Positions 52,323-60,840 of a stretch of DNA of 64,000 nucleotides are shown in pieces. Numbering within the stretch: position 1 is the stretch's first letter; each line of letters begins with the position of its first letter. The position numbers were made by a program, and so were the translations under genes. The DNA comes from JAJRXR01 sp041402005 (lineage in GTDB: Bacteria > Planctomycetota > Phycisphaerae > Phycisphaerales > UBA1924). The DNA is taken from contig JAWKTB010000008.1 in assembly GCA_041402005.1 (NCBI GenBank), positions 124,001-188,000 of the forward strand. Direction: 5' to 3'. The notes beneath the pieces are model-generated. The model did not search any database, had not been told where the DNA came from, and worked only from the letters and a program-made list of their open reading frames with translations.

Positions 52323-52735
52323 CGGGCCGTATTGCCGACGGCGTCCACCGCGTTCTCGATGTGCGTCACGCGCGCTCGCCCGCGCCGATCGATGACGACC
52401 GCGACGGCGTCGATTCGGAGCGGGCGGTCCTCCCACCCGTTGGCCCGCCTGGCCCACTTGGCGAGGGCGACGAGCTTGGCCCGCTTGTGGCGCGTGATCG
52501 ACGCCGCAGGTCTCGGGCGTTCGTGGTCACCTTCGAGGCGCGTCTTGACCTCGACGACGACGATCTCGCGCCCGCGAGGCGCCTCGCAGATCAGGTCGAT
52601 CTCCCCCATGGGGGCGCGGACGTTCCGGGCGAGCACGCGGTACCCGCGTCGTTTCAGGTATCTGGCCGCGATCCGCTCGCCGCGCCGCCCGAGGGGAGCG
52701 TGAAACCCGAAGGCGCCGAGGACGCGCCGAAGCAC
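52319..52735 (-). CDS. YraN / UPF0102 family nuclease-like protein
   Basis: Protein of 138 residues with the family's markers: LGRRGERIAARYLKRRGYRVLARNVR, then GEIDLICEAPRGREIVVVEVK (the GExD ... ExK core of RecB-like nucleases), and a C-terminal LRIDAVAVV strand. The role in cells is not settled; relatives are thought to act on DNA during processing or repair. It begins with GTG 4 bases after the previous gene's stop with AAGGG just upstream, so it is co-transcribed with the lipoprotein. The 3' end overlaps the histidine-kinase gene by 4 bases from the opposite strand. Confidence 0.9.
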   Translation of the reverse strand: MLRRVLGAFGFHAPLGRRGERIAARYLKRRGYRVLARNVRAPMGEIDLICEAPRGREIVVVEVKTRLEGDHERPRPAASITRHKRAKLVALAKWARRANGWEDRPLRIDAVAVVIDRRGRARVTHIENAVDAVGNTAR

Positions 52736-52739
52736 GCCG

Positions 52740-54053
52740 TCAGCCCTTGGGCCCGTACCGCTCGGCCGCGATGTCCACGAGGCGGTCCCGGATCGTCTCG
52801 AGGTCGGTCACGCGAGCCCGCTCGACGAGGTGGCTGATGTACCTCGCCAGCTCGTTGTTCTGACGCTCGCTCAGCAGCTGCTGATAGATCTCGAGCTGGG
52901 CGTCGTAGAGGTCGACGTCGTGACGCTCGATCGCGTCGAGCTTCAGCCAGCACGTGAAGTCGCCGAGCTCGAAGGGGCCGGTCCAGTCGCCGACCTCGAG
53001 GGTTCGGGCCTGCTCGTTGAGGGCGGCGGCGCCGAAGAACTCACCCGCCTTGTAGTCCCCCTCGAACTTCGCCTCTTGCAGCCCGCCGCCCTGGGGGTTC
53101 CACGAGTTCTCGGGGCGGGACGCGACGTTCTCGAACGCCTCGCCCCCCTGGATCGCCGCCCCGATCAAGGCGACAGCCTGCTCGTCGCTGGTCTTGACCC
53201 GGATCAGGCGGAACTTGGCGGTTGGTGGGGGATGGTATTTCTCCGCGTCCTGCTCGTACCGGAGCACGATGTCCCGCCAGCTCACGTTGACGCGCTTGTT
53301 GATCTCCTGGATGTACTGGTAGCGGACGAGCGTCAGCTCCTCTTCTTCCTTGAGCGTCTGGTCGAGCGTCTTGCCCGTCTCCTCGAGGGTCCGGCGCTCC
53401 GCCAACGCCCGCGATCCGCGGCTCTCACGCACCTTCACGTCTTGGAACGACTGCAAGAAGGCGCGCAACCCTTGCTTCTGCTCAGGCGTCAGGCTCGAGA
53501 GCGCCTCGGCCCTCAGCAACTCGTCCGCAAGCTGGGACTGCAATCGCGCGTAGATCTCGTCTCGCGCAAAGATACGCCACGCCGTGGGCGGGCGGCGCGC
53601 CGCCTCCGCCGTCAGACGATCCGCCATCGGTTCCAGGAACGAGTCGGCATAGATCGGTCGCCCGTTGATGTCCCCGACCTTCGCGTTGACGAGCACCGGC
53701 GCCTCGATTGCCGACGCGTCCGCGGCGCCGGTCGTCGGCTCGCCGGGCGTCGTGAGGATGCGAGGCCGGTGTGAGATCGCCACCGCGGAGGGCTGGGTCG
53801 ACGTCGCGTTCCCTGACTCGGTCCCGGCGTCCGAAGTCTGGTCGGACATCGAGGGCTCGGCGAGCGTCGGCTCGCCGCCCTCATCCGCGACCGGGGCGGC
53901 GAAGTCCTGAGGCTTGAGCGTCGGCCCCGACCCGCCGAGCCCGCTCCCGCCGCACCCGCCCACAACGAGCGATCCCGCGAGCCCGAGGGCGACGAGCAGG
54001 CCTCGCGCTCCCCGCCCCGTTGTCGTGAAGCGCCACATCGCTCGCTGGGCCAT
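52740..54053 (-). CDS. SurA-like lipoprotein (probable folding factor)
   Basis: Protein of 437 residues. A lipoprotein signal with Cys in LVVGGCGGSG indicates membrane anchoring. After a Ser/Thr-rich linker (about 40-115), VGDINGRPIYADSFLEPMAD opens a SurA-type N-terminal helical region (about 120-270). Next comes KFRLIRVKTSDEQAVALIGA, like a degenerate parvulin PPIase domain (about 275-380), then a helical end. Key PPIase residues are not clearly kept, so it may be a chaperone only. ATG 54053 is preceded by GAGGGA; GTG 54074 is possible. It diverges from the DUF1844 gene. Confidence 0.75.
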   Translation of the reverse strand: MAQRAMWRFTTTGRGARGLLVALGLAGSLVVGGCGGSGLGGSGPTLKPQDFAAPVADEGGEPTLAEPSMSDQTSDAGTESGNATSTQPSAVAISHRPRILTTPGEPTTGAADASAIEAPVLVNAKVGDINGRPIYADSFLEPMADRLTAEAARRPPTAWRIFARDEIYARLQSQLADELLRAEALSSLTPEQKQGLRAFLQSFQDVKVRESRGSRALAERRTLEETGKTLDQTLKEEEELTLVRYQYIQEINKRVNVSWRDIVLRYEQDAEKYHPPPTAKFRLIRVKTSDEQAVALIGAAIQGGEAFENVASRPENSWNPQGGGLQEAKFEGDYKAGEFFGAAALNEQARTLEVGDWTGPFELGDFTCWLKLDAIERHDVDLYDAQLEIYQQLLSERQNNELARYISHLVERARVTDLETIRDRLVDIAAERYGPKG

Positions 54054-54099
54054 GCCGCAGATCCCTCGCGTCACGCCGCCCTGGCCAGGCTCCTACCGC

Positions 54100-54105
54100 T
54101 AGGAT
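54100..54105 (+). promoter_or_regulatory. Candidate -10 box for the DUF1844 gene
   Basis: TAGGAT about 20 bases before ATG 54126; the short leader carries AGGAGG at 54116-54121, unusually close (4 bases) to the start. Confidence 0.4.
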
Positions 54106-54125
54106 CGCCCAGACCAGGAGGCCTC

Positions 54126-54587
54126 ATGTCCGAACCGGAGCAGCCCAAGATTATCGTGGATGACGACTGGAAGTCGGCGGCGCGGGCGGAGAAGGAGAAG
54201 CTGGCCTCTCAGGAGGCCTCCAAGAAGGGTGAGGGCGCCCCAGCGGGTGGCGCGGGGCTGCCCGACAAGATCGCCTTCGACGACCTGCTCCGACTCATGG
54301 CGACCCAGGCCCTGATGTACATGGGCGCCTTCCCCGATCCCCAGACCGGCAAGGCGATGATCGCCATGGACCTGGCCAAGGTGCACATCGACATGCTCGG
54401 CGTCCTCGAGGACAAGACCAAGGGCAACCTCTCCGACGAGGAGTCCAAGTCCCTCAAGGGCATCCTCCACGAGCTGCGCCTGCAGTACGTGGAGATCACC
54501 AAGGCGCTGGCCCAGGCCGCCGCCGAGGGTCGCCTCGGCCCCGAATACGCCCAGGGAGTCCCGCCCGCGCCCCCAGAGGGCGCCTGA
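54126..54587 (+). CDS. DUF1844 family protein
   Basis: Protein of 153 residues, soluble. After a charged N-terminal third (IIVDDDWKSAARAEKEKLASQ), the conserved part reads FDDLLRLMATQALMYMGAFP and IAMDLAKVHIDMLGVLEDKTKGNLSDEE, the hallmark of DUF1844. The C-terminus is Pro/Ala-rich. Function is unknown across bacteria. It precedes the sdh genes by 74 bases but has its own promoter-like hexamer, and sdhC has another, so it may be independent of them. Confidence 0.88.
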   Translation: MSEPEQPKIIVDDDWKSAARAEKEKLASQEASKKGEGAPAGGAGLPDKIAFDDLLRLMATQALMYMGAFPDPQTGKAMIAMDLAKVHIDMLGVLEDKTKGNLSDEESKSLKGILHELRLQYVEITKALAQAAAEGRLGPEYAQGVPPAPPEGA

Positions 54588-54630
54588 CCTGCATGTCCCC
54601 GCTTCGCACGCGGCGATCGTCCACTTCTCC

Positions 54631-54636
54631 TAGAAT
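54631..54636 (+). promoter_or_regulatory. Candidate -10 box for sdhCAB
   Basis: TAGAAT 25 bases before the sdhC GTG at 54662. AAGGAG at 54649-54654 gives a good ribosome-binding site in a ~19-base leader. No clear -35 is seen. Confidence 0.45.
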
Positions 54637-54661
54637 CGGGTTTCGTTCAAGGAGCTGACCG

Positions 54662-55516
54662 GTGCCCGAAAACGCCGGCTTGCTGCATCGTCATCACCTG
54701 CTGCTCAGGCGCCTGCACTCGCTGACCGGCATCCTGCCGATCGGTGTGTTCCTGATCTTCCACCTGACGACCAACTCGTCGGTGCTCTGGGGGGTCGCCA
54801 ACGGGCGCGCCGAGGGTGAGGGCCTCGCCAGGGGTGTCGAAACCTTCCAGCACGAGGTCGCGTGGATCAACAACCTGCCCGCGATCTTCCTGATCGAGCT
54901 CACGCTGTGGCTCTCGATCGCGTTCCATGCGGGGCTGGGCTTGGTCTACGCGCTCTCCGGAAAGCCCAACGTCCGTCTGTACCCGTACCGTGACAACTGG
55001 CGGTACACGCTGCAGCGCTGGACGGGGTACGTCGGCGTCGTGTTCATCTTCTACCACGTCGCGACGCTGCGCTGGGGGTGGACGATCCTCGTGCCGGGCG
55101 GCGCCGAGTGGAGCGACCACTTCGCCGCCTCGACCCTCGCCGACGCGCTGCGGGGCTCGACCTCCGCCATCACGACCGCGGGCCTGCTCGTCTCGATTCT
55201 GTATTTCGTCGGCGTGACCTGCCTGGTCTTCCACTTCGCCAACGGCCTGTGGACCGCGGCGATCACGTGGGGCCTGACCGTCTCGCAGGGCGCCCAGAAG
55301 CGGTGGGGCGTCGTCTGCGCCGCGATCGGCGCGGGCCTCATGCTCGCCGGGTGGTCGCTCTCATCGGCTTCCTCGTCTCCGACCGCGATGGCTGCCGGGG
55401 GATCGAGGAGCGCCTCCTGGATCGAGAACGTCGGCGAGGACCGCGCCCGCGAGATCATCCTCGAGCACGAGCCTCAACGCGAACAGACCGAGCAGGCCAT
55501 GACCCAAGAGCCCTGA
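54662..55516 (+). CDS. sdhC: Succinate dehydrogenase cytochrome b558 subunit
   Basis: Protein of 284 residues with five membrane helices. It opens with LLRRLHSLTGILPIGVFLIFHLTTNSS, the Bacillus-type SdhC start; further helices include FLIELTLWLSIAFHAGLGLVY, WTGYVGVVFIFYHVATLRWG and GLLVSILYFVGVTCLVFHFANG. The His residues in these helices suit a two-haem arrangement. It anchors SdhAB and passes electrons to quinone. GTG start with AAGGAG. The C-terminal ~60 residues form a polar tail. The SdhC-A-B order with a single cytochrome subunit matches the Bacillus/epsilon-type complexes rather than the E. coli SdhCDAB type. Confidence 0.92.
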   Translation: MPENAGLLHRHHLLLRRLHSLTGILPIGVFLIFHLTTNSSVLWGVANGRAEGEGLARGVETFQHEVAWINNLPAIFLIELTLWLSIAFHAGLGLVYALSGKPNVRLYPYRDNWRYTLQRWTGYVGVVFIFYHVATLRWGWTILVPGGAEWSDHFAASTLADALRGSTSAITTAGLLVSILYFVGVTCLVFHFANGLWTAAITWGLTVSQGAQKRWGVVCAAIGAGLMLAGWSLSSASSSPTAMAAGGSRSASWIENVGEDRAREIILEHEPQREQTEQAMTQEP

Positions 55517-55529
55517 GCCGGACAACAGC

Positions 55530-57515
55530 ATGACGCAAGAGCGAGTCATCGTGGTGGGGGGCGGCCTGGCGGGCCTGGCGGCGAGCGTCCGCATCGCCGA
55601 GGCCGGCGTCCCCGTGGACCTCTTCTCCATGGTCCCTGTCAAGCGGTCGCACTCCGTGTGCGCCCAGGGCGGGATCAACGCCTGCAACGAGGTCGCCCGC
55701 CAGCAGGGGTACTCCGAGTACCAGCACTTCGACGAAACCATCTACGGCGGGGACTACCTCGCCGACCAGCATCCCGTCCTGGAGATGGCCAACTGGGCGC
55801 CCCGGATCATCGACCTGCTCGACCGGATGGGCGTGCCCTTCAACCGGACCAGCGAGTCGAACCGCGACCTGCGCCTCTTCGGCGGCAGCCTCTTCAAGCG
55901 CACGCACTTCGCCGGCGCGACGACGGGCCAGCAACTCCTCTACGCGCTCGACGAGCAGACGCGGCGTTACGAGGCCGAGGGCAAGGTCACCAAGTACGAG
56001 TTCTGGGAGTTCCTCTGGCCCGTGCTGGAAGGCCAGGGCGAGGATCGGCGCTGCGTCGGCATCGTCGCCCAGGACATGCGGACGATGCAGATCCGCGCCT
56101 TCCGCGCCGGCGCGGTCGTGATGGCGACCGGTGGGTGCGGCCTCGTCTTCGGCAAGTCCACCAACTCCGTCATCTGCACCGGCGGCGCCGCCTCCCGCTG
56201 CTACCAGGCCGGCGCCTGGTACGCCAACGCCGAGATGATCCAGGTCCACCCGACCGCGATCCCGGGCGCCGACAAGCACAGGCTCATGAGTGAGTCCGCC
56301 CTCGGCGAGGGCGGGCGCGTTTGGGTTCCGCGCACGCGGGGCGACACCCGCAGGCCCACCGACATCCCGGAGCCCGAGCGCCTGTACTTCCTCGAGGAGA
56401 AGTACCCGGCCTACGGCAACCTCGTCCCCCGCGACATCGCCAGCCGCGAGATCTTCGACATCTGCGTCAACCAGCAGATGGGCGTCGCCGGCCAGAACCA
56501 GGTCTACCTCGACCTGACCCACAAGGACCCCGAGGAGCTCGACCGCAAGCTCGGCGGCATCATCGAGATCTACGAGAAGTTCGTCGGCGAGGACCCTCGC
56601 AAGACGCCGATGCGCATCTTTCCCGGTGTCCACTACTCCATGGGCGGCCTCTGGACGACGTACACCGCCGGCTCGTATGTCCCCGACCACGCCTGGGGCG
56701 AGCACAAGCCGGGCGACCCCACGCCGGTGGACACCAAGGTCGGGCGCGGCCTCAAGCAGGGCGCGCTCGACAACATGATGACCAACATCACCGGGCTGTA
56801 CGCCTTCGGCGAGGTCAACTTCGCCTACCACGGCGCCACGCGCCTGGGCGCCAACGCCCTGCTCTCGTGCATCTTCGACGGCCTCTACTGCGGCGTCTCC
56901 GTTGTCAACTACGTCCAGCAGGGGGCGCCTAAGCGCGAACCCACCGCCGGCCTCGACCAGGGTGTCTTCGACCGCGTCGTCAAGCAGGAACAGGCCAAGG
57001 TCGACCGCCTCGTCAAGACCGCGGGCGACAACCCCGACCCGACCGACGTCGCGCACAACCCGTACGCGATCGCGAAGGAGCTGGGCGAGGAGATGACGGC
57101 GGCCTGCACCGTCGTCAAGACCGGGCCAAGGCTAGAGAAGTGCCTCGTCAAGCTTGCCGAGCTTCGAGAGCGCTACGCCGATGTGCGCCTGGCCGACGCC
57201 GCATTGTGGACGAACCAGTCGCTCAGCTTCGCCCGGGCGGTGGGGGACATGCTGACGCTCGCCGAGGTGATCGCCCAGGGCAGCCTCGCGCGGCGCGAGT
57301 CCCGCGGCTCGCACTACCGGACCGACTACCCCGACCGCGACGACGACAACTTCATGAAGACCACCGTCGCCAGCTACAACCCCGACGCGACGCACACCCT
57401 CGAGTTCCGCGAGGTCCGGGCCGACCTGGTGCGTCCGCGGGCCCGGACATACGGCAAGAAGGCCGGCGACAAGAAAGCCCCCAAGACCGCTCGCGAGCCC
57501 GCCCGATCGACATAG
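55530..57515 (+). CDS. sdhA: Succinate dehydrogenase flavoprotein subunit
   Basis: Protein of 661 residues that oxidises succinate to fumarate. FAD-binding GGGLAG at 10-15, the covalent-FAD His 41 in HSVCAQGG, the substrate region HPTAIPG, the catalytic GEGGR loop and the late TNITGLYAFGEVNFAYHGATRLGANALLS region are all present. The C-terminal helical domain ends with a basic tail (ARTYGKKAGDKKAPKTAREP). Length is larger than E. coli SdhA (588), as in the Bacillus-type group. The start lies 13 bases after sdhC. A hairpin repeat follows the stop at once and may change the stability of the downstream message. Confidence 0.95.
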   Translation: MTQERVIVVGGGLAGLAASVRIAEAGVPVDLFSMVPVKRSHSVCAQGGINACNEVARQQGYSEYQHFDETIYGGDYLADQHPVLEMANWAPRIIDLLDRMGVPFNRTSESNRDLRLFGGSLFKRTHFAGATTGQQLLYALDEQTRRYEAEGKVTKYEFWEFLWPVLEGQGEDRRCVGIVAQDMRTMQIRAFRAGAVVMATGGCGLVFGKSTNSVICTGGAASRCYQAGAWYANAEMIQVHPTAIPGADKHRLMSESALGEGGRVWVPRTRGDTRRPTDIPEPERLYFLEEKYPAYGNLVPRDIASREIFDICVNQQMGVAGQNQVYLDLTHKDPEELDRKLGGIIEIYEKFVGEDPRKTPMRIFPGVHYSMGGLWTTYTAGSYVPDHAWGEHKPGDPTPVDTKVGRGLKQGALDNMMTNITGLYAFGEVNFAYHGATRLGANALLSCIFDGLYCGVSVVNYVQQGAPKREPTAGLDQGVFDRVVKQEQAKVDRLVKTAGDNPDPTDVAHNPYAIAKELGEEMTAACTVVKTGPRLEKCLVKLAELRERYADVRLADAALWTNQSLSFARAVGDMLTLAEVIAQGSLARRESRGSHYRTDYPDRDDDNFMKTTVASYNPDATHTLEFREVRADLVRPRARTYGKKAGDKKAPKTAREPARST

Positions 57516-57520
57516 TTTCT

Positions 57521-57564
57521 TCCTCCCTCTCCCCCCTGGGGAGAGGGCCGGGGTGAGGGGCTCT
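57521..57564. repeat. Dispersed hairpin repeat, copy 2
   Basis: CCCTCTCCCC (57525-57534) and GGGGAGAGGG (57538-57547) form the same stem as copy 1 and are followed by GCCGGGGTGAGGGGCTC. Here it lies between sdhA and sdhB, inside the operon. Confidence 0.85.
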
Positions 57565-57619
57565 GTCTCCTCCCCTTCTCCCCATCCCTACGACCTCGAA
57601 CACGACGAAGGACCACCCG

Positions 57620-58471
57620 ATGCCCACAAGCTCTTACGCGTACGAGTCCACGGCCGCCTGGCGACGCGCCAACCGCGAGCGGGCCGTCCCGGGTCGGACG
57701 ATCACGCTCAAGGTCAAGCGCTGCGAGGGCCCGGGCAAGCCCACCCGCTGGGAGTCGTTCAAGGTCCCCGTCGAGCCCGGCATGAACGTCATCGCGGCCC
57801 TCAAGCACGTCGCCGCCAATCCCGTCACCGCCGACGGCCGCAAGACCACGCCCGTCGTGTACGACGCCAACTGCCTCGAAGAGGTCTGCGGCGCCTGCAC
57901 CATGGTCATCAACGGCAAGGTCCGCCAGTCCTGCTCCTGCCTCGTCGACGAGTACGCCCCCCTCGAGGGCGACACGATCACCCTCGAGCCGATGAGCAAG
58001 TTCCCCGTCGTCCGCGACCTCTGGGTCGACCGCTCACGCCTCTTCCACGCTCTGACGCGCGTCAAGGCCTGGGTCCCGATCGACGGCACGTACGACCTCG
58101 GCGCCGGCCCCAAGGAGGACCCCGCCTCCCAGCAGGAGCGTTACGCCTTGTCGGAGTGCATGTCGTGCGGGTGCTGCCTCGAGGCCTGCCCCCAATACAA
58201 GCACGAGGACGACGAGTCCAAGTGGGACACCGCCTTCGTCGGCGCCCACGCCATCTCCCAGGCCCGCCTCTTCAACGAGCACGAGACCGGCAAGGAACTC
58301 AAGCCCGACCGCCTCGACGAACTCATGTCCCCCGGCGGCGTCACCGACTGCGGCAACGCCCAGAACTGCGTCAAGGCCTGCCCCAAGGGCATCCCCCTCA
58401 CCGAATCCATCGCCTCGATCGGGCGCCAGGTCACGCTCCGATCCTTCACCCGCTTCTTTCGGGGCAAGTGA
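57620..58471 (+). CDS. sdhB: Succinate dehydrogenase iron-sulfur subunit
   Basis: Protein of 283 residues. The 2Fe-2S site uses C85, C90, C93 and C105 (NCLEEVCGACTMVINGK, then SC). The second region starts CMSCGCCLEACP at 180-191 and ends with NCVKACPKGIP, giving the 4Fe-4S and 3Fe-4S sites. It carries electrons from the flavin to the SdhC haems/quinone. GAAGGA precedes ATG 57620. The 104-base gap from sdhA is long for an sdh operon and is occupied by a hairpin repeat. Confidence 0.95.
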   Translation: MPTSSYAYESTAAWRRANRERAVPGRTITLKVKRCEGPGKPTRWESFKVPVEPGMNVIAALKHVAANPVTADGRKTTPVVYDANCLEEVCGACTMVINGKVRQSCSCLVDEYAPLEGDTITLEPMSKFPVVRDLWVDRSRLFHALTRVKAWVPIDGTYDLGAGPKEDPASQQERYALSECMSCGCCLEACPQYKHEDDESKWDTAFVGAHAISQARLFNEHETGKELKPDRLDELMSPGGVTDCGNAQNCVKACPKGIPLTESIASIGRQVTLRSFTRFFRGK

Positions 58472-58490
58472 GTTCGGACGCGGGTCGCCT

Positions 58491-58534
58491 TCCTCCCTCT
58501 CCCCTTTGGGGAGAGGGCAGGGTGAGGGGCTCCG
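58491..58534. repeat. Dispersed hairpin repeat, copy 3
   Basis: Same family with small changes: CCCTCTCCCC (58495-58504), loop TTT, GGGGAGAGGG (58508-58517), then GCAGGGTGAGGGGCTC. It lies 20 bases after the sdhB stop, before a convergent small ORF, and could serve as a two-way transcript end. Confidence 0.85.
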
Positions 58535-58582
58535 TCTTCTCCTACTCCTACCGTCGCGGGGCGTTGAAGCCCGACCTCGCAC

Positions 58583-58882
58583 TCACGCGCTCAGGTCGAG
58601 ACGCTTCTGCTCCCCATCCCCATCGTGCTTGTGGTACCCGACGTCGTGCTCCTCGTGGTCCTCGCGGGACTCTTCCTGAGAAGGGTCTTTCGCGCTGCGG
58701 ACCGCGTCCGCCGCGAGTGCCTCGTCCACGCTCTTCTTGAACTCGTCGCGGATCGCCTTGCGCCGCGCGTCCGCCTCGTCCGCCTTCTTGTTCTCTTTCG
58801 AGACCGATCGCGACTGCTGCGGGGCTCCCGCGATCGAGCTGGCGGCCACGTTGTTGACGGCGCCGGTCATCGCTCCTGACAT
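58583..58882 (-). CDS. Small hypothetical hydrophilic protein
   Basis: Protein of 99 residues with no signal or membrane segment. The first 20 residues are small and polar (MSGAMTGAVNNVAASSIAG), the middle is helical and charged (KKADEADARRKAIRDEFKK, SVDEALAADAVRSAKDP), and the end is rich in D, H, E and K. I know no family. The frame shows reasonable codon bias and no closer competing frame looks better, but the gene could be spurious. ATG 58870 (residue 5) is a possible alternative start. Confidence 0.45.
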   Translation of the reverse strand: MSGAMTGAVNNVAASSIAGAPQQSRSVSKENKKADEADARRKAIRDEFKKSVDEALAADAVRSAKDPSQEESREDHEEHDVGYHKHDGDGEQKRLDLSA

Positions 58883-58968
58883 CGGCCTCGTACGGGGCCA
58901 TCCGCCAGATTCAACGACACATTGTAGTTATCGGCCCGGTGGCCACTACATGTTGGGTCCGGGCGGGG

Positions 58969-59754
58969 TTACACCCCGATCGTGTTCACGCCGCAATCCA
59001 CGTAGATTGTCTCGCCCGTCACGCCCTTGGAGAGGGGACTGGCGAGGTACACCGCGGTCCCGCCGACGTCGTCGCCCTCGACGCCTCGGCGCAGGGGCGC
59101 CTTGCGCAGGGCCATCTCGTCCATGGTGTCCGTGCCCCCGACCGCCGAGGCCGCCAGCGTCCGCAGGTACCCCCCCGAGATGATGTTGACGCGGATGTTG
59201 TCCCCGCCAAGCTCGGCGGCCAGGTACCGGGCGGTGCACTCGAGGGCGGCCTTGGCGACGCCCATCACGTTGTACCCCGGCACGACCTTCTCCCCGCCGT
59301 AGTAGCTCATCGCCATGATCGACCCCCCGCCCGAGGCCCGCATCTGCTCGCGCCCGAGCTGGGCCATGGACAGCAGGGTGTACGCCGAGATGTCGATCGC
59401 CTGGAGGTACGCCTGGCGGGGCGTCTCGATGAACTTGCCGGCGGCTAGCCACTCCCGCTCCGCGAACGCGATCGAGTGCACGATGAAGTCCAGCCGCTCG
59501 TGCTTGGAGGCGTACGCCTCGAAGAGCGACTTGAGGTCCGCGTCCGAGCCGGCGTCGAAGGGATGGAGCCAGGGGTTGGCGACGCCCAGCTTCTCGACGG
59601 CCTTGGAGGTCCGGCGCTCGTTCTTCTCGCCCGGCAGGTGGGCGAAGGCGCAGGTGGCGCCCTGCTCGGTCAGGCCCTTGGCGATGTGCCAGGCGTACGA
59701 GCGGTCGTTGGCGATCCCCGTGACCAGGCCGATCTTTCCGTCGAGCAGTCCCAT
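58969..59754 (-). CDS. fabI: Enoyl-[acyl-carrier-protein] reductase (NADH)
   Basis: Protein of 261 residues; reduces enoyl-ACP in fatty-acid elongation. The cofactor region reads LVTGIANDRSYAWHIAKGL, matching FabI rather than other SDR enzymes. Tyr 151, Tyr 161 and Lys 168 (in MSYYGGEKVVPGYNVMGVAK) match E. coli Y146, Y156 and K163. The substrate loop LAASAVGGTDTM is intact. GGAGGA lies just before ATG 59754; the longer open frame to 60141 is not used. It diverges from nadC with a 108-base spacer. Confidence 0.95.
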   Translation of the reverse strand: MGLLDGKIGLVTGIANDRSYAWHIAKGLTEQGATCAFAHLPGEKNERRTSKAVEKLGVANPWLHPFDAGSDADLKSLFEAYASKHERLDFIVHSIAFAEREWLAAGKFIETPRQAYLQAIDISAYTLLSMAQLGREQMRASGGGSIMAMSYYGGEKVVPGYNVMGVAKAALECTARYLAAELGGDNIRVNIISGGYLRTLAASAVGGTDTMDEMALRKAPLRRGVEGDDVGGTAVYLASPLSKGVTGETIYVDCGVNTIGV

Positions 59755-59850
59755 GCGGGCGTCCTCCAGTGTCTCTCGGGGGGGGAGGGCTTCCAGCGCT
59801 CCCGTGATGACCAATGGGGCCTCGATCAGCCCCGCGAGCAGGCAAAACCC

Positions 59851-59856
59851 TAGCAT
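59851..59856 (+). promoter_or_regulatory. Candidate -10 box for leaderless nadC
   Basis: TAGCAT-N6-ATG before nadC, without a ribosome-binding site. Confidence 0.5.
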
Positions 59857-59862
59857 CCCCGG

Positions 59863-60840
59863 ATGCCTCAGCATGCCGCCGACATCTCGGATCTGTCCCC
59901 AGCCGCGTTCTACGAGCGGCTCGCCTCCACGGGCCTCGTCCGCCGCCTGCTCGAGCTCGCCCGCGACGAGGACCTCGGGCCGGGACGCGTCGACATCACC
60001 GCCGCGGTCATGCTCGATCCGGGCGCGAGGACCACCGCCAGGCTCGTGGCGCGAGAACCGGGTGTCCTCGCCGGGCTGGCGCTCCTCGACGAACTGCTCG
60101 ACGCGTTCGGCGTCTCTGGCGAGATCGACGCGACGCCCCACGCCGCCGACGCGGACCCGATCGCATCGGGCGACAGCCTGCTGACCCTCCAGGGCTCATC
60201 CCGCGCGATCGTGACGATCGAGCGCACGCTCCTGAACCTCGTCGGTCGCCTCTCGGGCGTCGCGAGCCGGACCGCCGAGTTCGCCTCCAGGATCCCGCCA
60301 GGCTCGCGGGCGAAGCTGTGCGACACGCGCAAGACCACGCCCGGTCTGCGCGTGCTGGAGAAGTACGCCGTCCGGTGTGGTGGCGGCTCCACCCACCGTT
60401 TGGGGCTGCATGACGCGGTCCTCGTCAAGGACAATCACGTCGCCGCGATCCCCCTTGACGAGCTCGCCAAGCGCCTCACCGACGCGGCCCGTCGCGCCTG
60501 GGAGCTGCGCATCGACATGGGCGACGCCGACCCCGCCCCGCCCGCGTTCGTCGAGGTCGAGGTGGACTCGCCGGCCCAGCTCGAGCGTGTCCTCTCCATC
60601 GAGGAGGGCCTGATCGACTTCGTCCTGCTCGACAACTTCACGACCGAGCAGATGCGGGCCGCGGTCGCCCTCCGCGACCGACTGCGCTCGAGCGTCCAGC
60701 TCGAAGCGTCGGGAGGCGTCACCCTCGACAGCGTTGCCGACGTTGCGGCGACGGGCGTCGATCGGATCTCGGTGGGCTCGCTCACGCATCACGCCGTCAG
60801 CCTGGACGTGGGCCTCGACATCGAACCCGCCGGCGCATGA
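59863..60840 (+). CDS. nadC: Nicotinate-nucleotide pyrophosphorylase (carboxylating)
   Basis: Protein of 325 residues; converts quinolinate and PRPP to nicotinate mononucleotide in NAD synthesis. Family markers: EDLGPGRVDITAA near the start, LCDTRKTTPGLRVLEKYAV with the catalytic basic residues, CGGGSTHRLGLHDAVLVKDNH, and the C-terminal VEVDSPAQLERV, LEASGGV and ISVGSLTHHAVSLDVGLDI. The barrel is complete. The stop overlaps the birA start as ATGA. The neighbouring nadA/nadB genes are not in view. Confidence 0.95.
   Translation: MPQHAADISDLSPAAFYERLASTGLVRRLLELARDEDLGPGRVDITAAVMLDPGARTTARLVAREPGVLAGLALLDELLDAFGVSGEIDATPHAADADPIASGDSLLTLQGSSRAIVTIERTLLNLVGRLSGVASRTAEFASRIPPGSRAKLCDTRKTTPGLRVLEKYAVRCGGGSTHRLGLHDAVLVKDNHVAAIPLDELAKRLTDAARRAWELRIDMGDADPAPPAFVEVEVDSPAQLERVLSIEEGLIDFVLLDNFTTEQMRAAVALRDRLRSSVQLEASGGVTLDSVADVAATGVDRISVGSLTHHAVSLDVGLDIEPAGA

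Noticed and set aside
54588..54661. A full -35/-10 promoter before sdhC
   Set aside because: Only the TAGAAT hexamer is convincing; no TTGACA-like box stands 16-18 bases ahead, so only the -10 is listed.
59755..60141. N-terminal extension of FabI
   Set aside because: The FabI core begins at once after ATG 59754, which has GGAGGA upstream; the extension overlaps nadC on the other strand.
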